Source: a virus
IMG/VR virus record: IMGVR_UViG_3300025086_000049
Coordinates: 1-47,803 of that record
Reading direction: 5' to 3' (one strand)
Length of the DNA stretch: 47,803 bases
In this document: piece after piece, positions 1 through 7,042 of the stretch
Layout of the letters: the number at the start of each line of letters is the position of its first letter
How positions within the stretch are numbered: position 1 is the stretch's first letter
The notes under the pieces: model-generated
Databases searched by the model: none
Told to the model about the DNA's origin: nothing
The model's input: only the letters and a program-made list of their open reading frames with translations
Translations under genes and position numbers: made by a program

Positions 1-493
1 CAGCTCCGCGTCTAACTGATCCTTGATTTGTAGCAAGTATTGTTGAATCGTATATCTTGCAGAAGGGTACGACTCCATCTGATGTTCCATTGCCTGTTAT
101 TGTTGCGCCGGCGGGTCTAATCATATTTATACCAATGCCAACTCCGCCGCCGTGCTTTGCGAGTAACATCATCTCTAAATTTTTTGTACCAATATCGTTT
201 ATACTATCTCCAACATCAATACCAAAACAACTAATAGGTAGACCACGATCAGTACCTGTATTAGATAATACTGGTGACGCCAAGCACAACCAACCTTTCC
301 AGATATAATCAAAGAAAGTATCTGTCAGTTCTGGCTTATACAAACGCTTAGCAATTACACTAGCTACACGCATGTAAGCATCACGTGGTGATTCCCATGG
401 TAATAAGTAACCTCCTGCTATAGTTTTTTTGTATACATCAGTGTCACCCCAAGCAGGATAGTCTACACCTTTTTTCCAATCGTTATTCCACAT
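1..493 (-). CDS. nrdA: Ribonucleoside-diphosphate reductase class I, large subunit (partial, 3' end beyond window)
   Basis: The visible 164 residues are the N-terminal part of the catalytic alpha subunit, which reduces ribonucleotides to deoxyribonucleotides together with the NrdB encoded at 1602-2561. Diagnostic segments are ASPVLSNTG near residue 72, ISCFGIDVGDS near 87 with C89 at the place of the first redox cysteine (C225 in E. coli), then HGGGVGIGINMIRP and a final GSVRRG. The ATG at 493 is the first in frame and overlaps the preceding zinc-finger ORF by 11 nt. Because the redox cysteine lies only 89 residues from the start, the regulatory ATP-cone and much of the usual N-terminus are missing, so dATP overall-activity control is probably absent (inference). 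The identification is very secure; the C-terminal half lies outside the window. Confidence 0.95.
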   Translation of the reverse strand, partial: MWNNDWKKGVDYPAWGDTDVYKKTIAGGYLLPWESPRDAYMRVASVIAKRLYKPELTDTFFDYIWKGWLCLASPVLSNTGTDRGLPISCFGIDVGDSINDIGTKNLEMMLLAKHGGGVGIGINMIRPAGATITGNGTSDGVVPFCKIYDSTILATNQGSVRRGA

Positions 494-614
494 CTTTATT
501 TTCTTTAGCATATTCCATTGCCCAATCTAAATGAGCTTCTTCCCAATGTTCTCTGTAATCCCAACCGTTGAAAAACGTTTGTTTACACAAACTACATTTA
601 ATTGTTTTTTTCAT
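483..614 (-). CDS. Small C2H2-type zinc-finger protein (43 aa)
   Basis: Short ORF of 43 residues. The N-terminal half carries CSLC followed by REHWEEAH, giving a C-x2-C ... H-x4-H arrangement like a single classical zinc finger. The C-terminal part is a charged helix. It overlaps nrdA by 11 nt at its 3' end and the preceding membrane-protein gene by 4 nt at its start, as expected for a translationally coupled phage operon. Nucleic-acid or protein binding is the likely activity. The role is unknown; its place directly before nrdA does not by itself show a link to ribonucleotide reduction. Confidence 0.75.
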   Translation of the reverse strand: MKKTIKCSLCKQTFFNGWDYREHWEEAHLDWAMEYAKENKDVE

Positions 615-838
615 TTAAAAAATAACATTGCATACGCTATCATTACATTTAAATTTACTATTACTAAATTCCATTGCTTTGCAACCCAAACTTGCGGCGT
701 GCAAAACAAACCAGCTAAAAAATATATTACTATACCTGGTGTATCAGGCAACATATGAGGAGCAGTTACAAAAAAACCAGTACCCATATAACCTAATCTA
801 TTAGCCAGTCTTTCCGTCGGTGTCAAACGACGTTCCAT
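611..838 (-). CDS. Small membrane protein, two predicted TM helices (75 aa)
   Basis: I do not recognise a function. From the ATG at 838 the protein starts MERRLTPTERLANRLGYMG and then has two hydrophobic stretches, roughly residues 27-45 (around PGIVIYFLAGLF) and 52-73 (around LVIVNLNVMIAYAMLFF). An upstream in-frame ATG at 889 would add 17 basic residues but would overlap the preceding gene by 89 nt instead of 38, so 838 is preferred. It lies in the run of small genes between nrdB and nrdA and is probably an inner-membrane protein of the early/middle operon. Confidence 0.7.
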   Translation of the reverse strand: MERRLTPTERLANRLGYMGTGFFVTAPHMLPDTPGIVIYFLAGLFCTPQVWVAKQWNLVIVNLNVMIAYAMLFFK

Positions 839-1028
839 TACTAGGCTCTTCAGCCACTTTCTCTTTAATTTGTTCGATAGCTTGTTCATAACCTGGCATT
901 AATTTTAAAGTTTCATGTGTGCCATAAGATAAAGTTTTCATTGCTGATATTTCGCCAAGTAACAACTCAACTATTCTACCAAGAGACTCTATCTTTTTTT
1001 GCATTTCAATTAATTTACTCTCTTTCAT
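801..1028 (-). CDS. Hypothetical 75-aa coiled-coil protein
   Basis: Function unknown. Residues 1-35 have heptad-like spacing of I, L and V (MKESKLIEMQKKIESLGRI and onward), suggesting a short coiled coil. The C-terminus is acidic and polar. The gene overlaps the end of the 2OG-oxygenase gene by 14 nt and the next gene by 38 nt, which supports it being a true cistron of the operon. Confidence 0.7.
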   Translation of the reverse strand: MKESKLIEMQKKIESLGRIVELLLGEISAMKTLSYGTHETLKLMPGYEQAIEQIKEKVAEEPSNGTSFDTDGKTG

Positions 1029-1578
1029 ATTTATAAAACATTACTACAACTACACGTTGATCTTTGTATTCATTTGGATATTTACTATGAAAATAATTAC
1101 AAGGGTAAGACAGCAACCTATTGTCTTTATAACCTACTATTGAATTTATTTTCCATTTAGATTTGTCGTTGGCATCTTCAGTAAGCATACGATTAAACTC
1201 TTCTGGACTTGATTCATCATAAGTGTAACCGTAATTTTCATGCTCCCAAAAAGCTGTACCATTTAATTTATCTTCATTAGCCTTTACATATAATACTAAA
1301 GCTCTGTCTGGTTGTTGCTCTTCTATTATAGTATCATTATGTATACGCCACTCATTATCTTGATCTTGTTTTGCTTCTCTAGCAAAAGATAATATATTAT
1401 TTATTTTTTTACCTTCTAATTTTTGTAATTTATTTATCATAAAGTTTTCAAACTCTTTAGGTAATTTTTTAATCCAAAAAGATTTACCAGAAGTTTTTAC
1501 TTCTTCAAATTCATCGCAATAATTAACCAACTCTTTGTATAAGTTTCGAGGTAAAAAATTATCTTTAATATATATCAT
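1015..1578 (-). CDS. 2OG-Fe(II) oxygenase-like protein (187 aa)
   Basis: The protein has the layout of an Fe(II)/2-oxoglutarate dioxygenase of the prolyl-4-hydroxylase type. The metal triad is visible as H80-x-D82 in WRIHND and H164 in NYFHSKYP, followed by R175 in DQRVVVVMFY, at the spacing expected for the residue that binds the 2-oxoglutarate C5 carboxylate. Predicted beta strands (ALVLYVK, RLLSYPC, VVVVMFY) match a double-stranded beta-helix. Substrate unknown: phages use such enzymes on proteins, nucleotides or DNA bases. It lies between nrdB and the small genes before nrdA, a place that hints at nucleotide or DNA chemistry but does not prove it. It is 23 nt downstream of nrdB. Confidence 0.75.
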   Translation of the reverse strand: MIYIKDNFLPRNLYKELVNYCDEFEEVKTSGKSFWIKKLPKEFENFMINKLQKLEGKKINNILSFAREAKQDQDNEWRIHNDTIIEEQQPDRALVLYVKANEDKLNGTAFWEHENYGYTYDESSPEEFNRMLTEDANDKSKWKINSIVGYKDNRLLSYPCNYFHSKYPNEYKDQRVVVVMFYKYERE

Positions 1579-1601
1579 CTATATCGTCTTTATTTAATAT
1601 C

Positions 1602-2561
1602 TCACCAAATGTCTTCGAAGTCTTCTCCTTCGTTAGCCTTCGAATAATCAGTTGGCCTAATAGCAAAGAAATCTGTATGAGTATGACCACCGGTAAGATG
1701 ATAAAACCAATCAAGATTATCAGCCGCTTTAGTGTTGACTTCAAAGAAGGCTCGGTAGCCAAGTTCTTGTAGTTTTTCATTTGTTCTTTTTCTTATAAAC
1801 TCTTTAAGATCAGATGCTTTTAAGTTTTCAATATCACCCATCTCAAACATCTTGTCAATATATTTTTCTTCTAACTCTACCATAGTCTTAGCAGCTTCTA
1901 ATATATCTTCTTGACAATCTTGTAATAAACTAGGTGTTTCATTACACATATCACGAAACAGTTTGCAACCCATTTTACTATGCAATGATTCATCTCTTAC
2001 ACTCCATTTCATTTGTTGTCCTATACCTTTCAGTAAGTTTCTTAATTGAAAACTATAGAGTACAGCAAATGCAGAGTATAAACTAACCCCTTCAGCAAAA
2101 GCGCTAAAGACAGCAAGAGACTTACCAATACCAATAGGATCGGTGCCGCTATAACTAACCAGATTGTCAAACCTTCCAGCAGTCGCTGGCTCGTGTAAAA
2201 AAGCTTCATAATCTTCAAGACCTAATGTTTCATTTAAATAACTATAAGCTACAGCATGTATTGTTTCTTGCGAACCAAACATCATTGCCATTTGCTGTAT
2301 CTCGTGTTTAGGAAACCACGACACGACCTTCTGGGTCCAGTAGTCTGAAACGGCACACTCTGTCTGTGCAAAACCGAGTAGTATGTTTCCAACCAGATTC
2401 TTCTCTTTATCATTTAATTTTTCTTTCCAATCTTTAATGTCGCCTTGCATTGGTATTTCAGTATGTAACCAAAAAGCCTGTGCTTGCTTTAGCCAACCCT
2501 CTGTGTAGTACTCAGGGTACTCAAATGGTTTGTACGCTACGCGCTCATTAAACAATCCCAT
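1602..2561 (-). CDS. nrdB: Ribonucleoside-diphosphate reductase class I, small subunit
   Basis: Ferritin-like radical-generating beta subunit of 319 aa, partner of the NrdA at the window edge. Metal ligands can be placed: E68 (AQTE), E99 and H102 (ETIH), E157 (AFAEGVS), E191 and H194 (RDESLH). Tyrosine 106 is four residues after H102, exactly where the radical tyrosine sits in E. coli-type NrdB (Y122), so this is a conventional tyrosyl-radical enzyme. The C-terminus is acidic and ends in aromatic Trp (EDFEDIW), as needed to dock on NrdA. The start at 2561 shares one base with the stop of the upstream gene (TAATG). Five small or medium genes separate nrdB from nrdA. Confidence 0.96.
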   Translation of the reverse strand: MGLFNERVAYKPFEYPEYYTEGWLKQAQAFWLHTEIPMQGDIKDWKEKLNDKEKNLVGNILLGFAQTECAVSDYWTQKVVSWFPKHEIQQMAMMFGSQETIHAVAYSYLNETLGLEDYEAFLHEPATAGRFDNLVSYSGTDPIGIGKSLAVFSAFAEGVSLYSAFAVLYSFQLRNLLKGIGQQMKWSVRDESLHSKMGCKLFRDMCNETPSLLQDCQEDILEAAKTMVELEEKYIDKMFEMGDIENLKASDLKEFIRKRTNEKLQELGYRAFFEVNTKAADNLDWFYHLTGGHTHTDFFAIRPTDYSKANEGEDFEDIW

Positions 2562-2722
2562 TATTTAAACACTTCATATGCCACATCAAAAAATGGCAGA
2601 TAAAATACATACGCTGTTTGCTTAGGTTCTTCGTATGTTCTCATACCGAATAATATACCTGGGTAAAACCCAAATGATAATGACCAAGTCTTATCGACCT
2701 TGTCCCCTGTATTGTTTGACAT
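2561..2722 (-). CDS. Conserved small phage protein (53 aa)
   Basis: Begins MSNNTGDKVDKTWSL and contains the aromatic-rich segments FGFYPGILFGMRTY and YVFYLPFFDVAYEV. I recall similar short proteins next to RNR genes in marine phages, but no function is known. The longer frame starting at 2806 would run through the neighbouring 44-aa gene in another frame and is rejected. The stop overlaps the nrdB start codon by one base, so translation is likely coupled. Confidence 0.7.
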   Translation of the reverse strand: MSNNTGDKVDKTWSLSFGFYPGILFGMRTYEEPKQTAYVFYLPFFDVAYEVFK

Positions 2723-2825
2723 AATTTTTACTTTGTTTATTATTACTATGTTTTGTTTTAGCGTGAACACCTGGTCTACGCACTTTTGATTTTTCTTTAT
2801 ATGCAAATAAATTTAATTTAGCCAT
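2691..2825 (-). CDS. Small basic phage protein (44 aa)
   Basis: Reads MAKLNLFAYKEKSKV followed by a Lys/Arg/His/Asn-rich body with the typical segment RRPGVHAKTK and the end YRGQGR. Strongly basic, so nucleic-acid or virion association is plausible. Very similar tiny proteins occur in many uncultured marine phages, from memory and without assigned role. The start overlaps the preceding stop by 8 nt (ATGGCTAA) and the 3' end overlaps the next gene by 32 nt in a different frame. Confidence 0.75.
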   Translation of the reverse strand: MAKLNLFAYKEKSKVRRPGVHAKTKHSNNKQSKNYVKQYRGQGR

Positions 2826-2991
2826 ACACTTTTATGTTGTGTTTATTGTGTTGTTCAATTAGATCTTTATACTTTAAAAAACCACGTTGATCAACTGACC
2901 ATTTAATAAACTTATCGATCTGTCTCTCTGCATACTTACGTCTTGCTACGTCCTTTGCTTTTCTAGGATTAGCTGTATTGTTCTGTCGCAT
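2818..2991 (-). CDS. Hypothetical 57-aa basic protein
   Basis: Starts MRQNNTANPRKAKDVARRK and continues as a charged helix around KYAERQIDKFIKWSVDQRG. Not recognised. It overlaps the end of the endonuclease I gene by 46 nt and the next gene by 8 nt, so it fits the overlapping chain of the operon. Basic N-terminus with a helical body could bind nucleic acid (inference). Confidence 0.65.
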   Translation of the reverse strand: MRQNNTANPRKAKDVARRKYAERQIDKFIKWSVDQRGFLKYKDLIEQHNKHNIKVYG

Positions 2992-3401
2992 TCAGCTTGA
3001 TTTTGTGGTTTGTATAATACAGTATCAGGAAATTGTTGTGTAACTAATAGTTTAAATAACTTCCATCTCATTGGAAAAGATTCGTTGGCTCTACCTTTTG
3101 TTTCAATAATAAATCCATCACCAATAAAATCAGGTGTATATTTAATAGGTAGTATACGCTTAGAACCTCTGTTCTTATAATCGCCTTTACCATTTGCTTG
3201 GCGAGCATAACACTCATTTGGAAAATGAAAGCCATTCATCAGTACAAATGTTTCTCCTTCGTATTTGGCTCTGATCTTTGATTTTTTTAAAGCCATATAC
3301 ATATAACGTTCAAGACCCGAGGCAAAGTTGATACCGTCATATGATATCTTCTTTGCCTGTACTGGCCCTCGTTTTTTACGCTTATACTTTTTGCGTATCA
3401 T
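2946..3401 (-). CDS. T7 endonuclease I-like Holliday-junction resolvase
   Basis: 151-aa PD-(D/E)XK nuclease resembling T7 gp3 in size and in the order of its active-site residues: E31 in ASGLERYMY, D91 in KYTPDFI, and E100-x-K102 in IIETKGR, followed by FPMRWKLFKLL. The N-terminus (MIRKKYKRKKRG) is strongly basic. In T7 the enzyme cuts branched DNA, debranching replication intermediates before packaging and degrading host DNA. The gene overlaps the preceding pyrophosphohydrolase gene by 20 nt. Family assignment is confident. Confidence 0.85.
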   Translation of the reverse strand: MIRKKYKRKKRGPVQAKKISYDGINFASGLERYMYMALKKSKIRAKYEGETFVLMNGFHFPNECYARQANGKGDYKNRGSKRILPIKYTPDFIGDGFIIETKGRANESFPMRWKLFKLLVTQQFPDTVLYKPQNQAECDRTIQLILEKQRT

Positions 3402-3678
3402 AATGTAAACCTTCGTTACCGTTTTGACCTATGATATCTATTCGGCGTAACATTGCCTCTTCAATTTCATCAGTCAAGCATCGTCGCGCTGCTTCAATAT
3501 AAAGTAATGCGTCCATTATTTCTTCTTGAACATCAACTAAGAAACGATCTAAGTCTTTAACCTGACCTTCAATCTCTTCCATCATTGTAGCGCCATATTT
3601 TTCTTGGCCTATGATACTACGTTCGTCCATCTTCCTTAGTACTGCCTGTACTATCTTGTCTTTAGTTTTAATCTGCAT
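3382..3678 (-). CDS. MazG-like / all-alpha NTP pyrophosphohydrolase family protein (98 aa)
   Basis: Helical protein with the segments RSIIGQEKYG and RFLVDVQEEIMDALLYIEA. The pattern R-x-x-x-G-x-x-KYG, then EE-x-x-DA-x-x-YLE-like, is one I associate with short phage members of the MazG/all-alpha NTP-PPase group. Such enzymes remove pyrophosphate from (d)NTPs; here the substrate cannot be told. It lies beside a second MazG-domain gene and a TS/dCMP-hydroxymethylase-type gene, so a role in shaping the dNTP pool is reasonable. Assignment is moderate because the sequence is short. Confidence 0.55.
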   Translation of the reverse strand: MQIKTKDKIVQAVLRKMDERSIIGQEKYGATMMEEIEGQVKDLDRFLVDVQEEIMDALLYIEAARRCLTDEIEEAMLRRIDIIGQNGNEGLHYDTQKV

Positions 3679-4429
3679 CTTTTACAAATGTTCCGTTTAC
3701 CATATTTCCAGATCTAGCGCTGATTTCATTGTAAGCGGACTCAATACACCGCTCAATGTTATGGCCACCCAATTTGGCCAGGTTGGTGAGTACCACAACG
3801 GAATCACCAATAGCATCAATAAACTCAGCTTCATCGTTTTTAAGTATTGCCTGTCCGAGTTCGCCGATCTCTTCCATAAGTTTAACAAATTGTGTTTTAG
3901 TATCTCCACTATCATATATACCTCGTTTATCAGCCCAGCTACGAATACTATCAAAGATAGTTGCGTCTACACCTTCAGAGCCTAGTTCAGCTAAGAAAGC
4001 TTCGTAATAAGCTTTGTTATAAATGTAACATCTCTCGTTATTATACATAGACGTCTTTGCGTTATGTATAATCCATGGTATTGTAGTTGAATTGATTTCG
4101 AATTTACCGTGTAGAGTTTTCCAGCTTAGCCCAATGTTATCCATCAGATGCCCTTTAAGTTTGTTAGCTGGACACGGAAAGGTTGACGTTTGTTCAGTAG
4201 CGTTTATATTCATATTTGATTTAAATAAATTTTTATATAATTTTCTGTCGACCTTATAGCCATAAGACTTTTGAAGTTCTATTTCGCGGTCTGATATAAA
4301 ATCTATATCGTCTGACTGCTCAAGAACTTCGTATTCACCCTCCTTATAGCCTTGCATAAGGGTTACTCGGGTATTAAGATTACGTGTAACGCCTATCTTT
4401 TTACCTGGTATGTGGTATAAATAATACAT
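3668..4429 (-). CDS. Fusion protein: N-terminal GIY-YIG-like domain plus C-terminal MazG-type NTP pyrophosphohydrolase
   Basis: 253 aa with two parts. Residues 160-240 are a MazG-like domain: E186-E187-x-x-E190 in LMEEIGELGQ, then E202-x-x-D205 and D209 in EFIDAIGDSVVVL, the acidic clusters that hold Mg2+ in this family. Residues 1-65 resemble a GIY-YIG nuclease module: YYLYHIPGKKIGVT with downstream R21 and an acidic helix DREIELQKSYGYK, where E49 or E51 could be catalytic. The link (66-155) is unassigned. The MazG half probably hydrolyses a (d)NTP. The nuclease half may be degenerate. The stop overlaps the next gene by 11 nt and the start follows the TS-like gene by 5 nt. Confidence 0.75.
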   Translation of the reverse strand: MYYLYHIPGKKIGVTRNLNTRVTLMQGYKEGEYEVLEQSDDIDFISDREIELQKSYGYKVDRKLYKNLFKSNMNINATEQTSTFPCPANKLKGHLMDNIGLSWKTLHGKFEINSTTIPWIIHNAKTSMYNNERCYIYNKAYYEAFLAELGSEGVDATIFDSIRSWADKRGIYDSGDTKTQFVKLMEEIGELGQAILKNDEAEFIDAIGDSVVVLTNLAKLGGHNIERCIESAYNEISARSGNMVNGTFVKDAD

Positions 4430-4434
4430 TTAAA

Positions 4435-5094
4435 TTATATTTTATCGTTATACAAATGTAAGTTATGTGCGTGATGGTAATATGTACCAACAGGCAAACT
4501 TAATCTCTCTGCAACCATTTCTTGCAACGATGCAAACTGATACTGATCGTTACAGAAACCGTACCAGAGATCATTAGAACGCATATAGACAGACATATAC
4601 AGTTTGCTTTGTACTACAGTAAACTGTACTGCGTATGTACATGGCGTATCAAACTTATAACTATTTATTTCTTTACCATCGTAAATACTTATTGCTGCTT
4701 GTCTGTTTCCTTCTGTTCGTAACTTGTATATAACATGCTCGAGCTGATTGTTTCTTTGCCATTGCCAACCGTAGTTTGAATTAACTTCTCCATCAGGATC
4801 AGCCATCTGTTTCCATATAGCAGGTATTTTGCCATATATCTCACCTAGCTTAGCTATATTTCTGTCACCAGACATATACCATTTCCATTCAGCTTCAGCA
4901 TAGTCATGTTTCCAATTACGTTCTTTATTTGTAATTACTTTATTAGTTGGGTTTTCTATTGTAAACCCTATATTAAACAAAGCTTTGGTACCTGCAAACT
5001 CAACACCATTTGTAATGATCTCGTTGTGCATATACTCATAAGCCTCATTTGCTGTCTCGAAAGTATTTCTCATAATAATATCTATAATATTCAT
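4435..5094 (-). CDS. Thymidylate synthase-fold pyrimidine methylase/hydroxymethylase; residues favour dCMP hydroxymethylase
   Basis: 219-aa member of the ThyA superfamily. The catalytic cysteine is C152 in DTPCTYAVQF; the phosphate-binding motif is R172-S173-N174-D175; the active-site strand is GEVNSNYGWQW; the end HNLHLY matches the usual D/N-x-HLY. Eleven residues after R172 lies D183 (in GFCND). This position is Asn in thymidylate synthase (N177 in E. coli) and Asp in T4 dCMP hydroxymethylase (D179). The RSND...GF-x-ND and GE-x-NSNYGW strings also match T4 gp42. I therefore favour dCMP hydroxymethylation using methylene-THF, with TMP synthesis as the alternative. It overlaps the preceding gene by 50 nt; M8 (start 5073) is another possible start. 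Confidence 0.8.
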   Translation of the reverse strand: MNIIDIIMRNTFETANEAYEYMHNEIITNGVEFAGTKALFNIGFTIENPTNKVITNKERNWKHDYAEAEWKWYMSGDRNIAKLGEIYGKIPAIWKQMADPDGEVNSNYGWQWQRNNQLEHVIYKLRTEGNRQAAISIYDGKEINSYKFDTPCTYAVQFTVVQSKLYMSVYMRSNDLWYGFCNDQYQFASLQEMVAERLSLPVGTYYHHAHNLHLYNDKI

Positions 5095-5317
5095 AGATCT
5101 TCTCCCATATCATATCTCTAATATAAACATGAGGCGATCGGTTTGTTTTACCGTTTATTGTTATATCTATATACCATGAACCTGGCTCTTTAGCAAATGG
5201 TGCTATTTTTATACCATTATTAATACACCAATTCATAGCTTTATGGTCTAGCTCTGTAGTTTCGTATGTACCCATACTCCACTCAGATTTTTTCTTAGGT
5301 CTCCAATGCGGAGGCAT
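5045..5317 (-). CDS. Hypothetical 90-aa protein
   Basis: Function unknown. Begins MPPHWRPKKKSEWSMGTYET; the middle has a beta-like stretch GSWYIDITINGKTNRSP and the C-terminus is rich in Tyr and Lys (IYEYYRYYYEKYF), suggesting a compact basic fold. The start shares one base with the stop of the primase-helicase gene (TAATG), so it is probably translated by re-initiation. It lies between the replication helicase and the TS-like enzyme. Confidence 0.65.
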   Translation of the reverse strand: MPPHWRPKKKSEWSMGTYETTELDHKAMNWCINNGIKIAPFAKEPGSWYIDITINGKTNRSPHVYIRDMIWEKIYEYYRYYYEKYFRDSK

Positions 5318-7038
5318 TATTCCCAGGGCATTTTCTCACCTTCAGCCATACCAGGCAGAACATGAGGCATAAAACGACCAGACTTTGGTTCCCATTTGAA
5401 ATGAGCTTCAGCTCCGTTTTCACCTAAGTTTTGAAACTTAACTTTAAGTATCTTTGCTTTAACAGTTTTAGCATCATAGTCTCTATGTACTAGTATACCA
5501 TGGTAACTAGCATCATACCATTCGCCGCCACCTTTAATGTTATACATAGTTGGCTCTTCAATTTTACCATTACTATCTTTATACATTTTAGTTGGGTGCG
5601 CTACAATAAACGTAAGCACATCGTACTTCTTACAAAACATTTCGATCTTAGTTAGATACTCCATTGTGTATCTGTTTACATCTTCTGTTTTGCAATCAAC
5701 ATCTCTGATCTTATTAAACGGATCAATGACTAAGCATTTAATACCTTTACGTTTAACTAGCTCAGCACCTTTACGTAGCACTGATTCAAGGCTGTACTTG
5801 TCCATATCAATGAAAAAATAATTATCATTAACATGCTCTGCAACTTGATTCCATTTACCACTACCAATGTCTGAACGTGTAGGCATATCGCCCCACGTCT
5901 TACGCATTAGTTTATGGGCATGTAAATAAGTTGGCGCATTTTCTGGACTAGCAAACGCTGTCTTCCAACCATAGTTCGCGTTATATCCAACGACCATTTG
6001 ATCGACAAAGTCACTCTTACCGGAACTAGGAATACCAGTAACAGTAATAAACTGACCAGTGTAAGTTGAAAAGATATCATCAAAATTCTGAAGGCCGATT
6101 TGGTAACCGGGCTTGAAACCATTTTTAACGAAGTCAGTAACTTCATCTTCAATGTCTTTGAAAGTTGTGACGTTTTCAAGGGGTACTGGTCTGGCTTTGG
6201 TAATACGCTCTGCCAGTTTTTCTTTTCCATATTTTAATAAATATTCATTAGCATCTTTACAGTCTTCAAAGGTTACTAAGAAACATACTTCAGCACCGAG
6301 CCTACGTATAAGTTCTTGCTGTAGCATTTGACCAGCATCATCTTGATCAACTGCAAGTATTACTTTTTCTTTATCTTCAAAGTAATCAATACAATTATCT
6401 AGGTAATCTAGGTTATTGTTTCCAAGTGTTGCTCCGTTAGGAACTGATATAGTATTTTTAACACCAGCCTCGTGTAAAGCTAACACGTCCATCTCACCTT
6501 CGGTAATTATACACGTGTCATAGCCTACAATACTATTGATATTGTAAAATACTTTTTCAGCACCTTTGTATAACTTAAAGTTTTTACGACCGTCTCTGTA
6601 TTTAACATTAATAAGTTGATCGCCCATAAAGTAGTTAAACTTTATAGTATTCTCGGTCTTACCGGTTTGCGGCATATACTCAGGACCCTCACTGATTTTT
6701 AAGTCAATGAGAGTCTGAGCTGATACACCTCTTGTTTTAAACCATTCAGCTACTTTGGTTTGTGGTATGTTCCACTCATCAGCCGAAGGCGATGTTGGTC
6801 TTACATACTCTTTTTCACTAGCACCTTTACGTTGGTACGTGTGCAACTGAAATGATGTACTACAATTGTGACAAGTACCGAGACCCCGTTCCCAATCATA
6901 CGAAGCACATTGTGCTTTTTGATTTTTAGGTTGCCTGTTGTGTGAGCACAAAGGGCATATACCCTGTGTCTTACCTTCTTTTAGGCCATATTGATTGAAC
7001 TCATCAATCAAGAATCCATTGATCTCTATTGTCTGCAT
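5317..7038 (-). CDS. Bifunctional DNA primase/helicase, T7 gp4-type
   Basis: 573 aa with the full T7-type order. Zinc-binding domain: C28 and C31 (CPLC), C44, then C56/C59 (CHNC). TOPRIM primase core: ITEGEMD around E180/E182 and AVDQDDAG around D231-D234. RecA-like helicase: Walker A GIPSSGKS at about 335-342, Walker B CLVIDP near 435-440, then FIVAHPTK and IKGGGEWYDAS, which match DnaB-family motifs 3 and 4. It primes the lagging strand and unwinds the fork. It is the central replication enzyme in this window; the polymerase must be elsewhere. The SSB gene is 4 nt upstream and a small coupled gene follows. Confidence 0.95.
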   Translation of the reverse strand: MQTIEINGFLIDEFNQYGLKEGKTQGICPLCSHNRQPKNQKAQCASYDWERGLGTCHNCSTSFQLHTYQRKGASEKEYVRPTSPSADEWNIPQTKVAEWFKTRGVSAQTLIDLKISEGPEYMPQTGKTENTIKFNYFMGDQLINVKYRDGRKNFKLYKGAEKVFYNINSIVGYDTCIITEGEMDVLALHEAGVKNTISVPNGATLGNNNLDYLDNCIDYFEDKEKVILAVDQDDAGQMLQQELIRRLGAEVCFLVTFEDCKDANEYLLKYGKEKLAERITKARPVPLENVTTFKDIEDEVTDFVKNGFKPGYQIGLQNFDDIFSTYTGQFITVTGIPSSGKSDFVDQMVVGYNANYGWKTAFASPENAPTYLHAHKLMRKTWGDMPTRSDIGSGKWNQVAEHVNDNYFFIDMDKYSLESVLRKGAELVKRKGIKCLVIDPFNKIRDVDCKTEDVNRYTMEYLTKIEMFCKKYDVLTFIVAHPTKMYKDSNGKIEEPTMYNIKGGGEWYDASYHGILVHRDYDAKTVKAKILKVKFQNLGENGAEAHFKWEPKSGRFMPHVLPGMAEGEKMPWE

Positions 7039-7042
7039 TTAA

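Noticed and set aside
1565-1780. 71-codon hydrophobic frame on the minus strand
   Set aside because: It is an out-of-frame shadow of the 3' end of nrdB.
2561-2806. 81-codon version of the gene before nrdB
   Set aside because: The first 28 codons overlap a better supported 44-aa gene; the ATG at 2722 gives the conserved-looking protein.
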